Source: Streptomyces pacificus (GTDB lineage: Bacteria; Actinomycetota; Actinomycetes; Streptomycetales; Streptomycetaceae). From it: 64,000 bases of DNA. A program made the position numbers and the translations under genes. This document shows positions 52,661 to 60,972 of the stretch, piece after piece. Position 1 is the stretch's first letter; every line of letters starts with the position of its first letter. The DNA lies in assembly GCF_011766325.1 (NCBI RefSeq), contig NZ_BLLG01000011.1:1-64000 (forward strand), read 5' to 3'. The notes below the pieces were generated by a model. The model was not told the origin of the DNA, did not search any database, and worked only from the letters and a program-made list of their open reading frames with translations.

Positions 52661-52984
52661 ATGGCCTGGCTACTCGTGGTCGTCGCCGGATTCCTGGAGA
52701 CGGGGTTCGCCATCAGCCTGAAGCTGTCGCACGGCTTCACCCGGCTCTGGCCGACCATCGCGTTCGCGGTCTTCGCCGTGAGCAGTTTCGGACTGCTCAC
52801 CCTCGCCCTGCGCAAGCTCGACGTCGGACCCGCCTACGCGGTGTGGACGGGCATCGGCGCCGCAGGCACGGCCATCTACGGGATGGTGTTCCTCGGGGAG
52901 ATCGCCTCGACGCTGAAGATCGTCTCGATCACGCTGGTGGTCGCGGGGGTCATCGGCCTGCAGCTCTCCGGCCCGGCCCACTGA
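52661..52984 (+). CDS. Small multidrug resistance (SMR) efflux protein, SugE/EmrE-like
   Basis: A 107-residue, four-helix transporter. The substrate glutamate is in helix 1 (VVAGFLETGFAISLKLSHGF). The conserved WPTIAFAVFAVSSFGLLTLA, AYAVWTGIGAAGTAIYGM and FLGEIASTLKIVSITLVVAG follow. The pattern GAGTA-like GIGAAGTA fits the SugE (guanidinium exporter) subgroup slightly better than EmrE. No guanidine riboswitch was recognised upstream. Its stop overlaps the 3' end of a convergent TetR gene by 35 bases. Ribosome site GGGAGG. Confidence 0.9.
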   Translation: MAWLLVVVAGFLETGFAISLKLSHGFTRLWPTIAFAVFAVSSFGLLTLALRKLDVGPAYAVWTGIGAAGTAIYGMVFLGEIASTLKIVSITLVVAGVIGLQLSGPAH

Positions 52985-53576
52985 GAGCCGTACGGACCAG
53001 CCGGCCGACCCCCTCGGGCGGGCCCGCGACCAGACAGGACAGCGCCAGCCGCACGGCCAGTTCGCAGTGCCGTCCCGCCTCCGCCGACTCCTCCCGTGCG
53101 CGGCTCCCGCCGCGCTGCTCCAGCGCGGCGAGCGACCGGTCGCGCACCGCGGCCACCAGGTCTGCGGGGGCGGGGTGGCCCGCGTCCGCGCGCCGCTGGG
53201 CGGGTACGGCCGGACCCGCGGCTGACCGGCCGGCGGGCCTCGGCTCGGGGAGCCGGTCGCTCCACACACCGGTGAGCAGGGCGCGCAGCAGCGGCCGGGA
53301 ACGGGCCTCCGCCACGATCCACTCGGCCAGCCGGACCAGCTGCTCGGCGGCCGCGGCCGGCTCCCCGAGCACGCGGTCCACGCCGGAGAGGTAGGCGTCG
53401 GCCTCGCGCCGGACCAGCGCCCGGGCAAGACCGTCCTTGCCGCCGAACTCGTTGTAGAGCGTCTGCCGGGAGACGCTCGCCGCCGAAGCGACGTCGACCA
53501 TGCGGACGGCGGGCCAGGGCCGGCCGGCGAGTGCGCTGTGAGCGGCGTTCAGCAGGGCTTCTCGCGCTGTGGGCAT
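52950..53576 (-). CDS. TetR family transcriptional regulator
   Basis: A 208-residue protein. The N-terminal HTH is typical (REALLNAAHSALAGRPWPAV, RMVDVASAASVSRQTLYNEF, GGKDGLARALVRRE). The ligand domain is Ala/Arg-rich (LLRALLTGVWSDRLPEPRPA). It starts at ATG 53576 after GGAAGG. It converges on the SMR gene with overlap, so it need not control it directly. The other neighbour upstream is hisN, whose promoter region it faces. No palindrome was identified. Confidence 0.9.
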   Translation of the reverse strand: MPTAREALLNAAHSALAGRPWPAVRMVDVASAASVSRQTLYNEFGGKDGLARALVRREADAYLSGVDRVLGEPAAAAEQLVRLAEWIVAEARSRPLLRALLTGVWSDRLPEPRPAGRSAAGPAVPAQRRADAGHPAPADLVAAVRDRSLAALEQRGGSRAREESAEAGRHCELAVRLALSCLVAGPPEGVGRLVRTALSGPGRRAAGR

Positions 53577-53720
53577 CGTGATCCTTCCGGGAGGGGCCCT
53601 CACCGGCCCCGCTGCTCTTTGCTCAGAGTTGATGTGCGAACACCTGCTGTCAAGAGTGCCCCCGGGGCCGCGCAGCACCGCGGAACGCCGTCGTCTTCGG
53701 GCCCTGGCGGGACCAGACCC

Positions 53721-53747
53721 GACGTGACGGACGTGACGGACGTGACG
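53721..53747. repeat. 9-bp tandem repeat x3 (GACGTGACG), followed by diverged copies
   Basis: Three exact units are followed by a degenerate GACGGGYGGGA series to about 53816, in the TetR-hisN gap. No gene is seen there. Confidence 0.88.
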
Positions 53748-53864
53748 GACGGGTGGGAGAGGGCGGATGTGTGGGACAGGGCGGACGGGTGGGACGGGAC
53801 GGACGGGGCGCCTGGCGCGGACGGACGGGGCGGAGTGGCCGCGCCCCGGGGATAGAGTGCGGAC

Positions 53865-54662
53865 ATGGCCGACTACCACGATGATCTGCGTCTCGCCCAT
53901 GTCCTCGCGGACGCCGCCGACGCGGCGACCATGGACCGGTTCAGGGCGCTCGACCTCAAGGTCGAGACCAAGCCGGACATGACCCCGGTGAGCGAGGCCG
54001 ACAAGGCGGCCGAGGAACTGATCCGCCACCAGCTCCAGCGCGCCAGGCCGCGGGACGCGATCCTGGGCGAGGAGTACGGCCTGGAGGGCACCGGTCCCAG
54101 GCGCTGGGTGGTCGACCCGATCGACGGCACCAAGAACTACGTCCGCGGGGTTCCCGTGTGGGCGACGCTGATCTCCTTGATGGAGGCAGGCGAGGGCGGC
54201 TACCAGCCGGTCGTGGGCGTGGTCTCGGCGCCCGCGCTGGGCCGCCGCTGGTGGGCGGCGAAGGGCGCGGGCGCGTACACCGGGCGCAGCCTGTCGTCCG
54301 CGACCCGGCTGCACGCCTCCCGGGTCGCGGAGCTGTCCGACGCCTCGTTCGCCTACTCCTCGCTCGACGGCTGGGAGGAGCAGGGGCGGCTGGGCGGCTT
54401 CCTGGAACTGGGCCGGGCGGTCTGGCGGACGCGGGGGTACGGCGATTTCTGGCCGTACATGATGGTGGCGGAGGGGTCGGTGGACATCTGCGCGGAACCC
54501 GAGCTCTCCCTCTGGGACATGGCGGCCACCGCGATCGTCGTACAGGAGGCGGGCGGCACGTTCACCGGCCTCGACGGTGTCCACGGACCGCACAGCGGAA
54601 ACGCGGCGGCCTCCAACGGGCTGCTGCACACAGAGTTGCTGGAGTACCTCAACCGAGGTTGA
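53865..54662 (+). CDS. hisN: Histidinol-phosphatase (inositol monophosphatase family)
   Basis: A 265-residue Mg-dependent phosphatase. The metal-site sequence is ILGEEYGLEG, DPIDGTKNYVRGVPVWATLI and later LSLWDMAATAIVVQEAGG (W-D-x-A). It is 260-270 residues, as for actinobacterial HisN, and S. coelicolor has such an enzyme at the matching locus (from memory). It catalyses the penultimate step of histidine synthesis. Inositol monophosphatase is the main alternative. ATG 53865 gives MADYHDDLRLAHVLADAA. Confidence 0.9.
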   Translation: MADYHDDLRLAHVLADAADAATMDRFRALDLKVETKPDMTPVSEADKAAEELIRHQLQRARPRDAILGEEYGLEGTGPRRWVVDPIDGTKNYVRGVPVWATLISLMEAGEGGYQPVVGVVSAPALGRRWWAAKGAGAYTGRSLSSATRLHASRVAELSDASFAYSSLDGWEEQGRLGGFLELGRAVWRTRGYGDFWPYMMVAEGSVDICAEPELSLWDMAATAIVVQEAGGTFTGLDGVHGPHSGNAAASNGLLHTELLEYLNRG

Positions 54663-54834
54663 GCGAGGGCCGCGCGAGGCGGGTAACCGGACAGTTCGCT
54701 TCCGGTGCTCCCCCCGTGGGCGCCATGTTCCCTCTTGTCGACCCGCCCGATCGCTGCGACTCTGAGAGTCCCCCCGTTTGTGAACTTGTGAATTCCTTCT
54801 CGTTGAAGGATTCATCAAGGAGGTGGCTCCCTTC

Positions 54835-55239
54835 ATGCTCGTCCGTGACGCCATGAGCACGGTGGTCCTCACCATCGGCCCCGCACACACCCTGAGGCAG
54901 GCCGCACGGCTGATGGCCGCACGGCGTGTCGGGGCGGCCGTCGTCCTCGACCCCGACACCAGCGGCCTCGGCATACTCACCGAGCGGGACGTCCTCGTCT
55001 CGCTCGGCGCCGGCCAGGACCCCGACCTCGAATCCGCCGCCGCCCACACCACCACCGACGTCGTCTTCGCCGCCCCCACCTGGACCCTGGAGGAGGCCGC
55101 GGACACCATGGCCCACGGCGACTTCCGCCATCTCATCGTGCTCGACGCCCAGGGACCCGTCGGCGTCGTCTCGGTACGCGACATCATCCGCTGCTGGACA
55201 CCGGGACGGCGCCGGACCGAGGCGGCACTCGCGGGCTGA
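54835..55239 (+). CDS. CBS-domain pair protein
   Basis: A 134-residue protein of two CBS motifs (RDAMSTVVLTIGPAHTLRQA, VLDPDTSGLGILTERDVLVS and TTDVVFAAPTWTLEEAADTM, RHLIVLDAQGPVGVVSVRDI). Such small proteins bind adenine nucleotides and act as energy-responsive regulators. The ATG at 54835 follows AAGGAGG at an 11-base spacing. The in-frame GTG at 54823 overlaps the ribosome site and is unlikely. An A/T-rich leader (54775-54815) is notable. A bidirectional terminator separates it from the catalase gene. Confidence 0.9.
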   Translation: MLVRDAMSTVVLTIGPAHTLRQAARLMAARRVGAAVVLDPDTSGLGILTERDVLVSLGAGQDPDLESAAAHTTTDVVFAAPTWTLEEAADTMAHGDFRHLIVLDAQGPVGVVSVRDIIRCWTPGRRRTEAALAG

Positions 55240-55252
55240 CCGCGGGCATGCC

Positions 55253-55288
55253 AGCGGGCCGGACCTCCCCGGGGAGGTCCGGCCCGCT
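55253..55288. terminator. 18-bp perfect palindromic terminator
   Basis: AGCGGGCCGGACCTCCCC (55253-55270) is followed directly by its exact complement (55271-55288). It lies between the convergent CBS-protein and catalase genes. Confidence 0.92.
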
Positions 55289-55318
55289 CTGCTACGGCAA
55301 GCGGTCCAGTGCTGGTGA

Positions 55319-56770
55319 TCAGCCGCGCAGGACCTGGACCGCGGCCTCCAGCCGCTTGCCGAAGTCTCCGTCGGCCCGACGGAAGTTGCCGATCGCCCGC
55401 TCGGCGATGTCGCCCCGGGAGACCTTGGCGATGAAGCCCGCCAGGTTCTCGACCAGACGCCCCCTCTCCTCCTCCGACATCAGCCGGTAGAGGTTGCCGG
55501 CCTGGACGAAGTCGTCGTCCTCGGAGTGCGACGGGGCCTCATGGTTCCCGGTGCCACCGGAGACCGGCACCGGCTGCCACAGCGGCCGGTCGCTCTGGAA
55601 GGGTCCGCCGAAGCTGTTCGGCTCGTAGTTCTTGGCACCCTTGTGGCGGCCGTCGTAGAGCAGGCCGTCACGGGAGTGGGTGCGTGCCTCGGTGGCGTGC
55701 GGGCGGTTCACCGGAAGGTGGTCGGCGTTGATCCCGACGCGGTAGCGGTGGGCGTCGCCGTAGGCGAAGAGGCGGCCCTGGAGCATCTTGTCCGGGGAGG
55801 GGCCGATACCCGGCACGAAGTGCGCGGGACTGAAGATGGACTGCTCGACCTCGGCGAAGATGTTCTCCGGGTTGCGGTTGAGCTCCAGCCTCCCGACCTC
55901 GATCGGCGGGTAGTCCTCGTGCGGCCACACCTTGGTGAGGTCGAACGGGTTGAACCGGTAGGTCGAGGCGTCCGCCGCGGGCATGATCTGGACCTGCACC
56001 GTCCACGACGGGAAGTCACCGCGCTCGATGGACTCACGCAGGTCGCGCTGGTGGCTGTCCGGGTCCTCGCCGGCGAGCCGGTTCGCCTCGGCCTGGGTGA
56101 GGTTTCTGATGCCCTGGTCGGTCTTGAAGTGGTACTTGACCCAGAAGACCTCGCCCGCCTCGTTGTTCCACTGGTAGGTGTGCGAGCCGTAGCCGTTCAT
56201 GTGCCGGTACGAGGCCGGAATCCCGCGATCGCCGAACAGCCAGGTCACCTGGTGGGTCGACTCGGGCGAGAGGCCCCAGAAGTCCCAGACGTTGTCCGCC
56301 TCCTGGCTGCCGGTGTACGGGTCGCGCTTCTGCGTGTGGATGAAGTCGGGGAACTTGACGGCGTCCCTGACGAAGAACACCGGGGTGTTGTTGCCGACGA
56401 GGTCGTAGTTGCCCTCCTCGGTGTAGAACTTCAACGCGAAACCGCGCGGGTCGCGCACCGCGTCCGCCGCGCCGAGGTTGCCCGCGACGGTGGAGAAGCG
56501 CAGGAACGTCTCGGTCTGCTTGCCGACCTCGGAGAGGAACTTCGCCCGCGTGTAGCGGGTGACGTCGGCGGTCACCGTGAAGGTGCCGTACGCGCCGGCG
56601 CCGCGGGCGTGCACCACCCGCTCCGGGATGCGCTCACGGTTGAAGTGCGCCAGCTTCTCGAGCAGCAGCTGGTCCTGGACGAGGACAGGCCCCCCGGCGC
56701 CCGCGGTCTCGCTGTTCTGGTTGTCCGCGACCGGAGCACCGGCCTCCGTGGTGAGCGGTCCCTGCGTCAT
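55319..56770 (-). CDS. Monofunctional haem catalase
   Basis: A 483-residue small-subunit (clade 3) catalase. The catalytic histidine lies in [17 protein letters not shown], the asparagine in [20 protein letters not shown], and the haem-ligand tyrosine in [17 protein letters not shown]. The NADPH-binding type segment [16 protein letters not shown] is present. ATG 56770 follows GGAGG. The gene is divergent from a Fur-family regulator of CatR type with a shared control region of 153 bases. Hydrogen peroxide is its substrate. Confidence 0.95.
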   Translation of the reverse strand: MTQGPLTTEAGAPVADNQNSETAGAGGPVLVQDQLLLEKLAHFNRERIPERVVHARGAGAYGTFTVTADVTRYTRAKFLSEVGKQTETFLRFSTVAGNLGAADAVRDPRGFALKFYTEEGNYDLVGNNTPVFFVRDAVKFPDFIHTQKRDPYTGSQEADNVWDFWGLSPESTHQVTWLFGDRGIPASYRHMNGYGSHTYQWNNEAGEVFWVKYHFKTDQGIRNLTQAEANRLAGEDPDSHQRDLRESIERGDFPSWTVQVQIMPAADASTYRFNPFDLTKVWPHEDYPPIEVGRLELNRNPENIFAEVEQSIFSPAHFVPGIGPSPDKMLQGRLFAYGDAHRYRVGINADHLPVNRPHATEARTHSRDGLLYDGRHKGAKNYEPNSFGGPFQSDRPLWQPVPVSGGTGNHEAPSHSEDDDFVQAGNLYRLMSEEERGRLVENLAGFIAKVSRGDIAERAIGNFRRADGDFGKRLEAAVQVLRG

Positions 56771-56835
56771 GTGCGCCTCCTTCGAGAGCTGCGTCATCGC
56801 CTGCCAGTCCTGTCCCTTGGCTCATGCTGTTGCCG

Positions 56836-56863
56836 ATCCTACAATGGACCCTGTCTAAGTCAA
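56836..56863 (-). promoter_or_regulatory. Catalase promoter in the catalase-Fur divergent region
   Basis: On the minus strand TTGACT (complement of 56858-56863) and TAGGAT (complement of 56836-56841) are 16 bases apart, 66 bases upstream of the catalase ATG. This is the best vegetative-type promoter in the window. The CatR/Fur-type operator is expected to overlap it but no palindrome is unambiguous. Confidence 0.7.
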
Positions 56864-56923
56864 ATGCCCATCCAAGTTCACATCCGTTCGGGATCTGCTC
56901 CCCTGACTGTTAGGCTGATACGC

Positions 56924-57340
56924 ATGAGCGATCTCCTGGAACGGCTGCGCGGACGCGGCTGGCGCATGACCGCGCAGCGGCGCGTCGTCGCCGAGGTCCT
57001 CGACGGCGAGCACGTCCATCTGACCGCCGACGAGGTCCACGCGCGCGCGGTCGAGCGGTTGCCGGAGATCTCCCGGGCCACGGTCTACAACACCCTGGGT
57101 GAGCTGGTTTCCCTGGGCGAGATCCTGGAAGTGGCGACGGACCACCGCGCCAAGCGGTACGACCCGAACGCCCACCGCCCGCACCAGCACCTGGTCTGCG
57201 CGAGCTGCGGCGCGATCCGGGACGTCCATCCCGACGGCAATCCACTGACGGACCTGCCCGAAGCGGAGCGCTTCGGCTTCACGATCTCGGACGTCGAGGT
57301 CACCTACCGGGGCCTCTGCCCGAACTGCGCGAGCGCCTGA
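56924..57340 (+). CDS. Fur-family peroxide/metal regulator (CatR/FurA-like)
   Basis: A 138-residue protein. The DNA-binding helix is RGWRMTAQRRVVAEVL and SRATVYNTLGELVSLGEILE. The regulatory metal-site histidines lie in PHQHLVCASCGAI (H-x-H) and near RYDPNAHRPH. The structural zinc cysteines form two CxxC pairs (CASC, CPNC at the C-terminus). It faces the catalase gene, as in CatR/catA and FurA/katG systems. ATG 56924 has no ribosome site within reach. A TAGGCT hexamer 13 bases upstream suggests a leaderless mRNA. Confidence 0.93.
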   Translation: MSDLLERLRGRGWRMTAQRRVVAEVLDGEHVHLTADEVHARAVERLPEISRATVYNTLGELVSLGEILEVATDHRAKRYDPNAHRPHQHLVCASCGAIRDVHPDGNPLTDLPEAERFGFTISDVEVTYRGLCPNCASA

Positions 57341-57709
57341 CTCCGCACATCAGCGCCCGTCCGCGCCCGTCCACGCGGGGCGGGCTCCCCCGGCCGTTCA
57401 CGGGCGGGCCGGCATGGACCGCCGGCCACTGCCCACCGGCTCCCGGCTCGCGGGTTCCGTCGGCTATCCGGCGGCTCGCGGCTTACGGCTTACGGCTTAC
57501 GCATACTGTCCGGCGGCGCGCCCTTCCCGACGGCAGCACCCCTTGCCGCCGACGACACATTCGCGTCGACGGCGCTCCGCTCATCCCGCCGCACACCGCC
57601 GCCCGGACCTCCGCCCGGACCGCCGTCGCACCGTCCGCGGCCGTCGACGGGCATCACCTGCGCCCGGCCGCCCCGGAGCGTCCACCGGCGACCCGGCCCA
57701 TGATGCACC
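57341..57709. other. Non-coding gap after Fur gene
   Basis: About 370 bases. It contains short CTTACGG triplets at 57483-57500 and is otherwise featureless. No gene on either strand passes inspection. Confidence 0.5.
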
Positions 57710-57740
57710 GAAGGCCCGGATCCACTGGATCCGGGCCTTC
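57710..57740 (-). terminator. Terminator of first initiator tRNA gene
   Basis: GAAGGCCCGGATCC (57710-57723) pairs perfectly with 57727-57740 around ACT, nine bases downstream of the tRNA 3' end. Confidence 0.9.
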
Positions 57741-57749
57741 GGCCTACAG

Positions 57750-57823
57750 TAGCGGGGACAGGATTTGAACCTGCGACCTCTGGGTTATGAGCCCAGCGAG
57801 CTACCGAGCTGCTCCACCCCGCG
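57750..57823 (-). tRNA. Initiator tRNA-Met (CAT), copy 1
   Basis: A 74-base cloverleaf read on the minus strand, beginning CGCGGGGTGGAGCAGCTCGG. The anticodon stem is CTGGG/CCCAG with loop CTCATAA, with the three G-C pairs of initiators. The T arm is GCAGGTTCAAATCCTGT. The 5' C1 faces U72, so the first pair is unmatched, the hallmark of formyl-Met tRNA. CCA is not encoded (the 3' end is CCCCGCTA, then CT). Identical to the copy at 60837-60910. Confidence 0.97.
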
Positions 57824-58309
57824 TCGGCCTGGCCAACAGTACGTCACCCCGCGGACCGGAGCAAATCCGTATCCGTCCACCCTGGAGGTTCCGGCTCCGC
57901 GTGAGCGGTGTCGGTCGATCTCCAGCAGCGAAGGTCCTGGACAGCGCCGGAACCGTGATCGGCAAGCTCGGCGGCCACGCCACCATGCCCTGCACATCCG
58001 TCGTGATCACCTCGACCCGCTCGAACACGGCCTGACCACCGCAGACGTCGGGCGCCGCCGGGCGCGGGCAGGGTGATGGGCTCGGCGACGCCCCAGGGAG
58101 GCGGGGCAGGTTCCCCGGCCCCGTGCACCGGGCCTGGCCTCAGTGCAGCGGTCCCTCCCGGCGGACCGCACGATCGCTGAAGATCAGAAGATCAGTCGAT
58201 CGGCCCGCTGCCGACGCACCCCGGAATCCGGGGTTCCGGCAGGAAGCACTGCGAACGGAACGCCTCAACCCAGGCACCCGCCAAGCTGCCGAGCAGCACG
58301 ATGCGCGCC
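57824..58309. other. tRNA upstream gap
   Basis: About 490 bases between the tRNA gene and the Sel1 gene end. It must hold the tRNA promoter, but no clear hexamers could be fixed. No protein gene is supported. Confidence 0.5.
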
Positions 58310-60622
58310 TCAGGCCGTGAGTTCCTGGTGCAGTGCCTCCCGGAGTGCGGCCGCCCGGTCCGCGACCTCGGCGGGCCCCAGCTCCACCGCGCGGGCACAC
58401 CAGCGCTGGCCCTCCGCCAGCTCCCCGCGGCGCGCGGCCAGCAGGGCGAGCCGAAGCGCCGCACGGCCGTGCCCCGCCCGGGCGGCGCGGGCCCACCAGA
58501 GAGCGGCCTCACGCTCGTTGCCGTCACGGGCCAGCAGCAGCCCCAGGTTGAATGCGCCGTTGCGGCTGCCCGCCTCCGCCGCCTCCCGGTACCAGCGGGC
58601 CGCCTCGACGACATCGCCGCGAGCCGCGGCGAGCATGCCGATACGCACCTGAGCGCGGCGGTGCCCCTGCCCGGCGGCCCGCTCGTACCACTCCTCGCAC
58701 TCGGTCTTCTCCCCCAGCGGCTCACCGAGCGCGGGCGCACCGAGCGGCGGCTGGCGCGCGTCCAGCAGCGTCGCGAGCCGGAACGCCGCCTCGGCGCTTC
58801 CGCTGCCGGCGGCGCAGCGCAGATGCCGCTCCGCCGCGTGCTCATCCCCGTCGCGCAGACACGCCATCCCGACCTGCAGGGCGGCCTCCGTGTGCCCGGC
58901 TGCCGCCGCCCGGGCGTACCAGCCGAGCGCCGTGCCGTCCTCGTCGCGGCCCGCATAGAGGATGCCGAGGTTGAACGCGGCGTCCACGCTCCCCGCCTCG
59001 GCGGCCTTGGAGAACCACGGCTCGGCACCGACCGGGTCCCCGGCCTGGAGCAGCAGCACGGCGAGCGCGTTGGCCGCCTCGCGGTGCCCGGCGTACGCAG
59101 CCCGGCGGTACCACTGCTCGGCCTGACCGGTGCGGCCCTGGGCGGCACACAGCAGCCCGAGGTTGTACGCCCCGTTCACATCACCCGCGTCCAGGGCGGC
59201 GCGGTACCAGCGCTCCGCGGACTGCTGCTCACCACGGGCGGCATGCAGCGCGCCCAGCGCGTTGGCGGCGTTGCCGTCGCCGTCCTGGGCGGCCCGCAGC
59301 CACCACACGGCGGCACCCTCCTCGTCGCCGGCGTCCTTCAGCAGGAACGCCAGGGCGCAGGCGGCACGGGCCTCGCCGTCCTTGGCGGCGGTGAGGTACC
59401 AGCGCGCGGCGTCCCTCAGCTCGCCCCGGCGCTCCAGGATGCCGCCCAGGTGCAGCGCCGCCCGGCGGTGCCCTCGGGCAGCCGCCTGCCGGTACCACTG
59501 CTCCGCCTCGTCCTGACGCACTGACGCCCCGCCTGCGGCGGGGCCGCCCGCCGCTGCGGCCGTGGACGCGGCCGGCGGCGCGGGCTCGGCGGCGCTACGG
59601 GGGGCGCTACGGGCGGCACTGCGGGGGGCGGGGATGACGGCTGACGCCGCGTCTCGGGCTCCGTCGGCGCCGGGGGCGGGGTCGGGGCCGACGGTCACGG
59701 CGGCGGGCTGCGTCCCGAGCTCGCCCTCGGGCCCTGCCGGACCAGCCGCCCTGCCGGCCCCCGCCCTGCCGCCGGGCGAACCGCTGCCACCGGGGCCGCG
59801 GGGACCCCCGCCCGCGGCGGACGGGGCACGGCGGCGGGCCTCCGGGGCGCCACCGTCCGGCGAACGCCGCTCCAGCGCACGCGCCAGCCGGTACGCGGCT
59901 TCGCGGTGGCCCTGCTCGGCCGCCGCGCGCAGCCAGCGCGCGGCGTCCGGCTCGCTGCGGTGCTCCAGCAGATCGGCCAGGGCGTAGGCGCCGAGTGCGT
60001 GCCCCTGCTCGGCGGACTGGCGGAGCCAGTACTCGGCGGCCGGCTCGTCACCCCGCTCCCGGAAGTGCCGGCCGAGTGCGTGCGCCGCGGCCGCGGAACC
60101 GGCGACCGCGGCGATCCGCCACCAGCAGGCCGCCTCGTCGGGGTAGCCGCGCTGGTGCAGCAGCACACCGAGGTTGTTCGCGGCGGCACGGTCCCCTTCC
60201 GCGGTGGCCGTACGCAGATACGGCTCCGCTCCGTCAAGATCGCCCCGGCGCAGGAGCATCGCCCCGAGGACGCTCATGGAGGTCAGGTCGCCCGCCTCGG
60301 CGGCGCGACGGTGCCGGGCCTCGGTCTCGGTCTCGGCGTCGGTCTCGGCGTCGGTGACGGGCAGAGGTTCCACGGGGGTCAGGGACTCGAGCGGATCCAC
60401 GGCGTCCGCGGGGTCCGCGGGGTAGGCGGGGTACGCGGCGTCCCCGGCACCCCCGACGCACGCGGTGTCCACGGCATCCACGGCATCCACGGCATAAGCA
60501 ACGTCCGCAGCATCTGCGACCGTCGCATCGGCCACACTCACCGCGGCCACGGCAGTGACGGCGTGCTCATGCGCAAACCGCCCCATCTCCAACAGATTTA
60601 TCCCGTCCCCCATGAAATCCAT
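58310..60622 (-). CDS. Large Sel1-like/TPR repeat protein
   Basis: A 770-residue protein. The first 110 residues are low complexity with V/A/D runs (AVDAVDAVD, YPAYPADPAD). Residues 110-280 carry about five Sel1-like repeats (AATAEGDRAAANNLGVLLHQ-type) and a disordered Pro/Ala/Gly linker of about 100 residues follows. From about 380 to the end some ten more repeats run, each of pattern A-x-x-WY-R-x-A-A-x-x-G-x-x-x-A-A-x-x-L (for example AEQWYRQAAARGHRRAALHL). Sel1 solenoids act as protein-interaction scaffolds. The partner is unknown. ATG 60622 or 60613 may start it. It has no signal peptide. Confidence 0.9.
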   Translation of the reverse strand: MDFMGDGINLLEMGRFAHEHAVTAVAAVSVADATVADAADVAYAVDAVDAVDTACVGGAGDAAYPAYPADPADAVDPLESLTPVEPLPVTDAETDAETETEARHRRAAEAGDLTSMSVLGAMLLRRGDLDGAEPYLRTATAEGDRAAANNLGVLLHQRGYPDEAACWWRIAAVAGSAAAAHALGRHFRERGDEPAAEYWLRQSAEQGHALGAYALADLLEHRSEPDAARWLRAAAEQGHREAAYRLARALERRSPDGGAPEARRRAPSAAGGGPRGPGGSGSPGGRAGAGRAAGPAGPEGELGTQPAAVTVGPDPAPGADGARDAASAVIPAPRSAARSAPRSAAEPAPPAASTAAAAGGPAAGGASVRQDEAEQWYRQAAARGHRRAALHLGGILERRGELRDAARWYLTAAKDGEARAACALAFLLKDAGDEEGAAVWWLRAAQDGDGNAANALGALHAARGEQQSAERWYRAALDAGDVNGAYNLGLLCAAQGRTGQAEQWYRRAAYAGHREAANALAVLLLQAGDPVGAEPWFSKAAEAGSVDAAFNLGILYAGRDEDGTALGWYARAAAAGHTEAALQVGMACLRDGDEHAAERHLRCAAGSGSAEAAFRLATLLDARQPPLGAPALGEPLGEKTECEEWYERAAGQGHRRAQVRIGMLAAARGDVVEAARWYREAAEAGSRNGAFNLGLLLARDGNEREAALWWARAARAGHGRAALRLALLAARRGELAEGQRWCARAVELGPAEVADRAAALREALHQELTA

Positions 60623-60797
60623 CGTCGCACCACCCGCAACCCGGGTACACCTGGTATACCGCAGCCATTGAGGTCACTTCAGCGTTTTGTCGACATGCCC
60701 ACAGAGAGACAACTCAAACATGCGCCGCTCCGGGACGCCGGACTCAACTCACCCGAATCGGGACAGATTTCGGGAAGAGCTTCCTTGACACATGACA

Positions 60798-60827
60798 AGG
60801 GCCCGGATCCTGATGGATCCGGGCCCT
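60798..60827 (-). terminator. Terminator of second initiator tRNA gene
   Basis: AGGGCCCGGATCC (60798-60810) pairs with GGATCCGGGCCCT (60815-60827), loop TGAT, nine bases beyond the tRNA 3' end. The stem core GGCCCGGATCC is shared with the other copy's terminator. Confidence 0.9.
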
Positions 60828-60836
60828 CGATCTCAG

Positions 60837-60910
60837 TAGCGGGGACAGGATTTGAACCTGCGACCTCTGGGTTATGAGCCCAGCGAGCTACCGAGCTGCT
60901 CCACCCCGCG
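60837..60910 (-). tRNA. Initiator tRNA-Met (CAT), copy 2
   Basis: Base-for-base identical to the gene at 57750-57823, including the unmatched first pair and the CTCATAA loop. The flanking downstream ACT..GC and terminator core are similar, so the duplication covers the gene and its end. It lies between the UPF0182 gene end and the Sel1 gene start on the same strand. Confidence 0.97.
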
Positions 60911-60972
60911 TCGTTGTGTACCTACCGTACCACGGTGCGAAGTGGCGTCCTGCCGGTGAACCACCCGTTCGG

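Noticed and set aside
57414-57752. A 112-residue plus-strand frame after the Fur gene
   Set aside because: It runs through a tRNA terminator and has low-complexity composition. Not protein-like.
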